In this document: piece by piece, positions 58,389 to 64,000 of the stretch
Layout: the number at the start of each line of letters is the position of its first letter
How positions within the stretch are numbered: position 1 is the stretch's first letter
Assembly (NCBI GenBank): GCA_019752115.1
Contig: JAIEMN010000032.1
Location: 91,302 to 155,301 of the forward strand
Origin: Gemmatimonadaceae bacterium
GTDB lineage: Bacteria > Gemmatimonadota > Gemmatimonadetes > Gemmatimonadales > Gemmatimonadaceae
Reading direction: 5' to 3'
DNA length: 64,000 bases
Notes under the pieces: model-generated
Database searches by the model: none
The model's input: only the letters and a program-made list of their open reading frames with translations
What the model was told of the DNA's origin: nothing
Made by a program: the position numbers and the translations under genes

Positions 58389-60130
58389 GCCGCGGGCTCG
58401 CGTCAACGCGGGTCCTCGTTCGCCTTGGGCCGCTCGTGCGGCCCTACGCCACCCGCCTCGCGGTGGCGTTTGTGTTTCTGGTGCTCGCCGCGGCCGCCGG
58501 CCTCGTCTTCCCGGCGGTGCTGCGCGCACTCCTCGATGCGGCGTTCGAACTCAAGGACGCGCGCGCCCTCGACCGGCTCGCGCTCCTGCTCGTGGGCGTG
58601 TTTGCCGTGCAGGGGCTCGCGAACTTCGGGCAGGTCTACCTGCTCTCGAGTTCCACCGAACGCGTCATCGCCACGCTGCGCGAGCAGACGTTCGCGCACC
58701 TCATCCGCCTCTCGCCCGGCTTCTTCACCGAGCGCCGCACCGGCGAGCTCACGAGCCGGCTGAGCAGCGATCTGGCCGTGCTGCAGAATCTGCTCAGCAC
58801 GTGGATCTCCGAGTTCTCGCGCCAGCTGCTCTTCCTGATCGGCGGCGTACTCATGCTCTTCGTGACGAATACGCGGCTCACGCTGACCACCCTGGCGATT
58901 GTCCCGGTGGTGGTAGGGGCCGCGCTGGTGTTCGGCAAGTCGCTGCGCCGCGCGAGCACCACGGTGCAGGATCGCATCGCCGAAGCGATGGGGATGGCCG
59001 ACGAAGCCTTCGGGGCCATCCGCACCGTGCAGAGCTTCACGCGCGAAGCCGAAGAAACGCGACGTTTCTCGGCGCTCCTCGCGGACCTTGTGCGCATTGC
59101 CGTGCTGCGCGCGCGCACGCGGGCACTGTTCTTCAGTGTGGTCGGCTTCGTGGCGTTTGGCGCGGTGGCCGCCGTGCTCTGGCAGGGTGGCGCGCAGGTG
59201 CTCGCCGGCAAGCTCACCGCCGGCACGCTCGTGGCCTTCCTCTTCTACGCCCTGTTCGTGGCCGGTGCCGTGGGCTCCATGGCCACCCTCTTCGGCAACG
59301 TGCAGGAAGCCGCCGGCGCCGCCACGCGCGTGTTCGAGCTGCTCGACGCCGAAGCCACCGTGCGTGAGCCGGCGCAACCACGTGCACTGGCTACCCCGGT
59401 GCGCGGTGCCGTGTCGTTCGACGCGGTGAGCTTCCGGTATCAGGACGATCAGCCCGAGGTCGTACGCGGCGTCTCGCTCCACGTCGCGCCTGGCGAAGTG
59501 GTGGCGCTCGTGGGGCGCTCCGGCGCCGGCAAGACCACGCTCGCCAGCCTGCTCCCGCGTTTCTGGGATGTCACTGCGGGGTGCATCACGCTCGATGGCG
59601 TCGATGTGCGTCACCTGCGCTTCGACGATCTGCGCGGCGCGATCGGGGTGGTGCCGCAGGAGCCGGTGCTCTTCAGCGGCACACTCCGCGAGAACATCGC
59701 CTACGCGCGCCCGTCCGCGAGCGACGCCGACGTGAAAGCGGCCGCCCGCGCCGCCCACGCGTGGGAGTTCATCGAACGCCTCCCCGACGGGCTCGCCACG
59801 CGCGTCGGCGAGCGCGGCGTCAAACTCTCCGGCGGCCAGCGCCAGCGCATCGCCCTCGCCCGCGTGTTCCTCAAGAACCCGGCCGTGGTGATTCTCGACG
59901 AAGCCACCTCCAGCCTCGACACCGAAAGCGAGCGCTACGTCGAGGAGGCGCTCGAAGAGCTCCTCGAGGGGCGCACCACCCTCATCATCGCCCACCGCCT
60001 GAGCACCGTGCGCCGCGCCGACCGCGTGATCGTGATGGATCAGGGCGCGATCGCGGAGGAAGGGACGCACGAGGAGCTGCTGGGGCGGGAGGATGGGGTG
60101 TACGCGCGGTTGTACGCGATCGGGGCATAG
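58385..60130 (+). CDS. ABC exporter, fused permease-ATPase (MsbA-like)
   Basis: A 581-residue type IV ABC half-transporter, six helices then an ATPase domain, working as a homodimer. ATPase motifs: GRSGAGKTT, Q-loop VVPQEPVLFSGTLRENIAYA, signature LSGGQRQRIALA, Walker B VVILDEATSSLD, switch IIAHRLSTVRRAD. GTG start overlapping the ctaB stop makes it the third gene of the haem operon. Substrate unknown: a haem-pathway intermediate, lipid or drug are all possible. Confidence 0.9.
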   Translation: MSRGLASTRVLVRLGPLVRPYATRLAVAFVFLVLAAAAGLVFPAVLRALLDAAFELKDARALDRLALLLVGVFAVQGLANFGQVYLLSSSTERVIATLREQTFAHLIRLSPGFFTERRTGELTSRLSSDLAVLQNLLSTWISEFSRQLLFLIGGVLMLFVTNTRLTLTTLAIVPVVVGAALVFGKSLRRASTTVQDRIAEAMGMADEAFGAIRTVQSFTREAEETRRFSALLADLVRIAVLRARTRALFFSVVGFVAFGAVAAVLWQGGAQVLAGKLTAGTLVAFLFYALFVAGAVGSMATLFGNVQEAAGAATRVFELLDAEATVREPAQPRALATPVRGAVSFDAVSFRYQDDQPEVVRGVSLHVAPGEVVALVGRSGAGKTTLASLLPRFWDVTAGCITLDGVDVRHLRFDDLRGAIGVVPQEPVLFSGTLRENIAYARPSASDADVKAAARAAHAWEFIERLPDGLATRVGERGVKLSGGQRQRIALARVFLKNPAVVILDEATSSLDTESERYVEEALEELLEGRTTLIIAHRLSTVRRADRVIVMDQGAIAEEGTHEELLGREDGVYARLYAIGA

Positions 60131-60133
60131 CCC

Positions 60134-60215
60134 AACCCAGAACCCACGACCAAAAACCCGAAACCCTGAACTGATCAGTTCAGGGTTTCGGGTTTTTGGT
60201 TGTGGGTTCTGGGTT
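60134..60215. repeat. 82-nt near-perfect palindrome between converging genes
   Basis: Two 41-nt arms meet at TGATCA with a single mismatch (C/T). It is built of GGGTT-type units and is followed on the right by more copies (TTGTCGTGGGTTGCGGGTTG). It lies directly after the ABC exporter stop and 26 nt before the stop of the leftward lipoprotein gene, so a bidirectional terminator role is likely. There is no internal gene. Confidence 0.85.
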
Positions 60216-60241
60216 GTCGTGGGTTGCGGGTTGTCGTGGGT

Positions 60242-61144
60242 TCAGTACGTGACTTCCACCCTCGCCTGCACTCCCGCCTCCACCCGCACCGTCGTCTTCC
60301 GCGCGCCGAGCTTCTCCTGCCACACCACCAGCGTGTACTTGCCGGGGGGCACGTTGTCGAAGCGGAACTGGCCATCGGCCTGCGTGATGGCGACGAACGG
60401 ATGCGGCGCCACGGCGAGCCAGCCGCGCACCCACGGGTGACGATCGTCGCGCACTTCGACGAGCGCGGGGGGCATCGTCACGTCGCTCGTCGGAACGATC
60501 TGTCCGGCGTCGGTGAGCAGAATGGTCGCCCGGCTCACCGTCTCACCGGCCGCGACGAACTGCAGGCGGGACATCATCGCGTCGCGGCTGTTCACGAGGA
60601 CCGTGCCGCCCGCCGCGACGCGCTGCACGCGCGGTTCGAGGTGGCAGCCGTCGAGCGTGAGCTTCACCCGGCGCGGCGCATCGTCCTTGGGCCCTTCGGC
60701 AATCCCTTCAAGCCACACGACGGCGTTGCCAACCCCGCCCTGTTTGCTTGGCACCTGGGCCTCGGTGAACGGCTTGCACACCGACAGATCGTGTGTGGGC
60801 GCGATGCTCGTGTCGCGCGGCGAGCCGCCCTTCACGAGTCCCACGATCACGCCCGGGACCGCCGCCGGTCGCTCGACATAGCGCCGCCCGTCGGCGCCGC
60901 CCGCGGCACGCGCGAGGCCGCGCGCGTCCACATTGCCGTACGGCTTGAGCGGCTGTCCCGCCGTAACCGTGCGGCGCTCCGTCAGCGCGTTCGTCAGCGT
61001 CTCCGCCAGCGTGCCGGCACTCTCGCCGCCATTCGCCGGGACGACGGCTTCGGCGATACGCCCGCTTGCCGGCGCCCCCGATGGCGCCCGCTCGCCGCAG
61101 GCGGCCAGCCAGGCCACACCAAGAAGGGTGAACCGATGCCGCAT
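60242..61144 (-). CDS. Lipoprotein with cupredoxin-like and carboxypeptidase-regulatory-like segments
   Basis: About 300 residues. Lipoprotein signal MRHRFTLLGVAWLAAC with lipobox LAAC. The middle part (AVVWLEGI...VKLTLDGCHLEPRVQRVAAGGTVLVNSRDAMMSRLQF) resembles the cupredoxin-like proteins annotated as methylamine utilisation/plastocyanin-like. The end (PFVAITQADGQFRFDNVPPGKYTLVVWQEKLG) is a regulatory-like beta domain. Whether copper is bound is unclear. The ATG overlaps the stop of the upstream M24 gene by one base (TGATG), so the two are coupled. Confidence 0.7.
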   Translation of the reverse strand: MRHRFTLLGVAWLAACGERAPSGAPASGRIAEAVVPANGGESAGTLAETLTNALTERRTVTAGQPLKPYGNVDARGLARAAGGADGRRYVERPAAVPGVIVGLVKGGSPRDTSIAPTHDLSVCKPFTEAQVPSKQGGVGNAVVWLEGIAEGPKDDAPRRVKLTLDGCHLEPRVQRVAAGGTVLVNSRDAMMSRLQFVAAGETVSRATILLTDAGQIVPTSDVTMPPALVEVRDDRHPWVRGWLAVAPHPFVAITQADGQFRFDNVPPGKYTLVVWQEKLGARKTTVRVEAGVQARVEVTY

Positions 61145-62322
61145 CACACGATGAAGAGATCGCGCTGCGCCACGCCGGGCGTCACCAGCAGGGCGTCGTC
61201 GCCCACGAACGCGTTCACTTCACTGCGCACGCCAAACTGCCCCGGCAGATACACACCGGGCTCGATGGAGAAACCGACGCCGGGAATCAGCACCCGGTCA
61301 TCGCGCGACTCGAGGTTGTCGATCTGCGGGCCGCTCCCGTGCAGTTCGCGGCTGTCGATGCTGTGGCCCGTGCGATGCCAGAAGTGCGGCCCGAAGCCGC
61401 GCGCCTCGATCACCGCGCGGGCGGCGTCGTCGGCTTCACCGCCGCGCACAAGCTGGCCAGCAGCGATCCGATCACGCAGCAACGTGAGCGCCGCGTCGCG
61501 CGCATCACGGACCGCTTCCCACACCTGCACCACGTGATCGCTGGGTGTGCCGAGGGAGCCCATCCACGTCTGATCGGCGTAGACGCCGTTCGGTTCCTTG
61601 GCCCAGAGATCGACGAGCAGGACATCGCCCCGCTGCACCAGCCGTGGGGTGTCGGCCGACGGCGCGTAATGCGGGTTCGCCGCATTCTCCGAGGCCGCGA
61701 CATCGGGGCCATGATCCGTCTCGAGACCGGCACGCGCGAACGCGGCGAGAATGCGCGCCTGCAGTTCATGCTCGGCGGCCGGCGTGCCGGCGGCCACCAT
61801 CGCGCCGGCATGATCGATCGTGTCGCGCGCAATGGCCGCGATGTGCGCCGCCGCGCGCTCGTGCGAGGCGCGCTGGGCCGGTGTCCACGTGGCGTACACC
61901 TGCGAGACCAGGTCGCCCGACGTCACGACCGTCGCGCCCGCCGCGCGCACCATCTCGAGCACACCGGCCGGCACGCGATCCAGATACGGGATCGCATCGC
62001 CCGGCGAGTACTCCATCGCGACGCGCTTGCCCGCGACGAGCGACGCCACTTCGGCCTCGAGGGCGCGCCAGCCGCTGTACACGCGCAGCGGCCACGCCTT
62101 GGGCCACCTGGCCCACGGACCGGGCTCGATCGCGTGCTGAATGCCGATCGGCAGCCCTTCGCGCGGAATCAGCGCAAAGACGCGACGGGAGCAGAGTCCT
62201 TCAAAGCCGAGGAGGCCGGCGGCGATCGCATTCGTCCCACGGAAATCGTACAGCAGCCAGCCGTCGAGATCGGCGGCGGTGAGCAGCTGCTGCAGGCGCG
62301 GCAGCATCTCGGGCGTCAGCAT
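61144..62322 (-). CDS. M24 family metallopeptidase (Xaa-Pro aminopeptidase/creatinase fold)
   Basis: About 392 residues in two domains: an N-terminal creatinase-like domain (MLTPEMLPRLQQLLTAADLDGWLLYDFRGTN...) and a pita-bread catalytic domain. Dimetal ligands are visible: D in LLVDLWA, D in YADQTW, H in HRTGHSID, E in FSIEPGVY, E in GVRSEVNAF. Xaa-Pro dipeptidase-like activity is likely; no signal peptide, so cytoplasmic. I use the internal ATG before the domain start rather than the more upstream one. Confidence 0.88.
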   Translation of the reverse strand: MLTPEMLPRLQQLLTAADLDGWLLYDFRGTNAIAAGLLGFEGLCSRRVFALIPREGLPIGIQHAIEPGPWARWPKAWPLRVYSGWRALEAEVASLVAGKRVAMEYSPGDAIPYLDRVPAGVLEMVRAAGATVVTSGDLVSQVYATWTPAQRASHERAAAHIAAIARDTIDHAGAMVAAGTPAAEHELQARILAAFARAGLETDHGPDVAASENAANPHYAPSADTPRLVQRGDVLLVDLWAKEPNGVYADQTWMGSLGTPSDHVVQVWEAVRDARDAALTLLRDRIAAGQLVRGGEADDAARAVIEARGFGPHFWHRTGHSIDSRELHGSGPQIDNLESRDDRVLIPGVGFSIEPGVYLPGQFGVRSEVNAFVGDDALLVTPGVAQRDLFIV

Positions 62323-62402
62323 CGGGGAAGCATCGAAGGGTGGGCACCGCTCGCCGCGCGCGCGCACGATGGCGCGCGGCGTTCAGACAATCAGCGACGT
62401 GG

Positions 62403-63086
62403 TCAGCGGCGTCGCCAGTCCGTGCGCCACTGACAGCGCGCATCACCGCGCGCGCGGCACATCACGTGCTCAACGGCGCCGTCGGCATCGGCCAGCTGCT
62501 GGAGCGCCTCGCGGAAGGCCGCTTCGTACAAGCCGCACCCCACGCCCCGCGGGCCGGAGTCGGCCGACACGGGCGCCGCGACCTCGAGCAGCAGCGTGCT
62601 CCCCTGCCGCACGAGCGTGCCGTCGAGATGGCGACGCGCGAGCCCCTTGAGCACGCTGAGCGCGATGGGTCGCGCCATGAGCGACGGCAGGGTGCGGGCC
62701 GCGCCGCGGCGCACGCCGCTCACGCCGTCGATCAGGGCCCGGGCCCAGCGGCGGCCGGCTTCACGGAACGCGAGGTCGGCATCGGGCCGGCGGCCGATCA
62801 GCCGGGCCAGAGCCAGCACTTCGTCGTAGCCAATGCGCTGACGGGCCCGCACCGCGTCGGCGTAGCGGCGGATCTGCTGCAGGACGGTTTCGCTCAGGCC
62901 GAGCCGCTTGTTACGGAGCTCATGCACGAAATCGGCATCGAGCTCAGCCGCAGGAGTGTCGATCGCCTTGACCGCCTCGAGCAGGGCCAGCGGCAGCCTG
63001 GCATCAACGGGCCGCCCGGAGAGGGCAAGCTGGAAATCGGCAGGGGGCGTGGCGCGGGCGAACCGGCCGTCAGTGGTGATGGACAC
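62403..63086 (-). CDS. V4R-like ligand-binding domain protein
   Basis: A 227-residue cytoplasmic protein. The C-terminal half (LPSLMARPIALSVLKGLARRHLDGTLVRQGSTLLLEV..., then CGLYEAAFREALQQL and VEHVMCRARGDARCQW) has the Cys-rich ending of V4R/4-vinyl-reductase-type small-molecule binding domains (CxYxxG...E-C-A-x-G-D-x-x-C-x-F). The N-terminal half is helical and unassigned. It could be a standalone sensor domain; the ligand is unknown. Divergent from the zinc-finger protein gene. Confidence 0.65.
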   Translation of the reverse strand: MSITTDGRFARATPPADFQLALSGRPVDARLPLALLEAVKAIDTPAAELDADFVHELRNKRLGLSETVLQQIRRYADAVRARQRIGYDEVLALARLIGRRPDADLAFREAGRRWARALIDGVSGVRRGAARTLPSLMARPIALSVLKGLARRHLDGTLVRQGSTLLLEVAAPVSADSGPRGVGCGLYEAAFREALQQLADADGAVEHVMCRARGDARCQWRTDWRRR

Positions 63087-63209
63087 AGCGGAGCGAAGCT
63101 AACGTGTTCCCGGTCACGCCTTCAAGCGGACACGGGGGAACATTCTGGCCGATTTTCGTGGCGCGCACGCCTTGCGTTGGCGGGCCGATTGCGCCAGCGT
63201 GTCCTGCCG

Positions 63210-63533
63210 ATGGACCATTCTGTCCGCCTCGAGAGCTCCCTGCCATCTGCCGCGTGCGCCGCGGTGCGTGAGCGGCTCGACGCCTACGTCGACGACGAAC
63301 TCGTGGCCGACGCGGGGGTCGATGTCGCGCACAGCGGATCGGTGCGCACCGCGTTCGGCCCCAGTCAGATCATCGACCATCTGGTCCTGTGCCCGCCCTG
63401 CCGCGTGCTCGCGCAGCAGCTGCGGGCCCAGAAGCAGCGGCTGCGCCTGCTGGCGACGCGGGTCGCGTCACGCGCCGAGGAGCGCGCCAGCGACGCGCTG
63501 CGCGAACGGGTCGAACGGCTCCGCGCCGGCTGA
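63210..63533 (+). CDS. Small zinc-finger (anti-sigma-factor-like) protein
   Basis: A 107-residue soluble protein with an H-x3-C-x2-C motif (DHLVLCPPC). That matches the zinc-binding part of ZAS/zf-HC2 anti-sigma factors, preceded by RERLDAYVDDELVAD and followed by a long basic helix. No transmembrane helix and no ECF sigma gene adjacent, so its partner is unknown. Start at the ATG before HSVRLESS. Confidence 0.65.
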   Translation: MDHSVRLESSLPSAACAAVRERLDAYVDDELVADAGVDVAHSGSVRTAFGPSQIIDHLVLCPPCRVLAQQLRAQKQRLRLLATRVASRAEERASDALRERVERLRAG

Positions 63534-63542
63534 TCGGCGCGG

Positions 63543-64000
63543 GTGCGCATCGCCGCGAGTTCGCCCCTCCTGTCCCTGCTGCTGGCGGCAAGTACCGCCA
63601 CGATCATTGCCGTCGCGGCCCGCCGAGCGGGGGCGCTGTCCACGACGGGGGCGGTGGCGGCGATGGTCACCGGCACCATCGCGATGGCGGCCGGCTGGCC
63701 GTGGGGCGCCTTTCTGGTGGGGTGGTTCGTGGCCGCCTCCCTGCTCTCGCGGGCGGGCCGCGCGGCCAAGCAGGCCCGGACCGGGGACATCGTGGAGAAG
63801 GGCGACACGCGCGATGCCGGCCAGGTCCTCGCCAACGGCGGGGTGTATGCCGCCGGTGCGGCCGCAGCGCTGATCCACCCGGAGTGGGCACCCTGGGCCG
63901 CCCTCGCCGGCGCTGGCGCCCTGGCGGCCGCCGGCGCCGACACCGCGGCCACCGAGGTCGGGACGCTGTGGGGCGGCGCACCGTGGTCGCTCCGCACCCG
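63543..64000 (+). CDS. DUF92/TMEM19-type membrane protein, N-terminal part (3' end outside window)
   Basis: The reading frame is open to the last base of the window. GTG start 9 nt after the preceding stop, giving about 152 residues. Features: hydrophobic helices (LLSLLLAASTATIIAVAARRAG; GTIAMAAGWPWGAFLVGWFVAAS) and the DUF92 hallmark GADTAATEVGTLWGGAPWSLRT. DUF92 proteins are polytopic membrane proteins related to CDP-alcohol/phytol-kinase-type families; their role in bacteria is not settled. Probably cotranscribed with the zinc-finger gene. Confidence 0.78.
   Translation, partial: MRIAASSPLLSLLLAASTATIIAVAARRAGALSTTGAVAAMVTGTIAMAAGWPWGAFLVGWFVAASLLSRAGRAAKQARTGDIVEKGDTRDAGQVLANGGVYAAGAAAALIHPEWAPWAALAGAGALAAAGADTAATEVGTLWGGAPWSLRT

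Overview
The window is high-GC chromosomal DNA from a Gram-negative, didermic, aerobic bacterium. The gene set (a giant SprA-type outer-membrane translocon, Oar-like TonB-dependent receptors with an N-terminal regulatory-like domain, a pilB-pilT-pilC type IV pilus operon, LptF/LptG, Mla-type lipid transport, haem A synthesis, many secreted peptidases) fits Gemmatimonadota best, probably a Gemmatimonas-like organism. This is inferred from gene content; no rRNA or tRNA gene is present to confirm it.

Layout. 1-12.4 kb: the end of a TolC-type efflux gene, several small secreted or membrane unknowns, an ABC-F / D-2-hydroxyacid dehydrogenase operon, a putative gluzincin protease, a membrane-bound AraC regulator, an S41 peptidase, and an M14 carboxypeptidase translationally coupled to an orphan beta-sandwich protein.

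12.4-31.0 kb: an accessory island of about 18.5 kb. Near-identical hairpin-containing direct repeats (12409-12446 and 30953-30988) flank it; they could be att-like boundaries or just two copies of one terminator type. From left to right it holds a truncated SnoaL-like fragment, an unknown lipoprotein with a small membrane protein, and a leftward three-gene transposition module. That module comprises a DD(35)E TnsB/MuA-like transposase, a TnsC/MuB-like ATPase and a 611-residue protein of unknown family. Next come an HTH regulator and a run of defence-type genes: a RuvC-like protein overlapping a Ser/Thr kinase, a metallophosphoesterase, a wHTH-nucleotidyltransferase/HEPN-like pair with an AT-rich palindromic operator, and an MmeI-like restriction-methylation fusion followed by a protein with a HEPN-type Rx4H motif.

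31-47 kb: core genes. PilC, PilT and PilB read leftward with a ComEA-like protein and the 2.1-kilo-residue SprA homologue. Divergent from these are lptF-lptG-mlaE-mlaD, an envelope lipid and LPS transport operon. Directly after mlaD an S23/IVP-type four-helix-bundle gene sits inside a roughly 100-nt inverted repeat, an architecture like that of 23S rRNA intervening sequences but placed between protein genes.

47.6-64 kb: two Oar-like TonB-dependent receptors, an APC transporter, a coupled ctaA-ctaB-ABC exporter operon, a lipoprotein and an M24 peptidase, a V4R-like protein, a small zinc-finger protein, and the start of a DUF92 membrane protein cut by the window end.

Most gene starts were re-chosen by signal peptides, domain starts and overlaps, and are stated in each entry. 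No CRISPR array, rRNA or tRNA was found.
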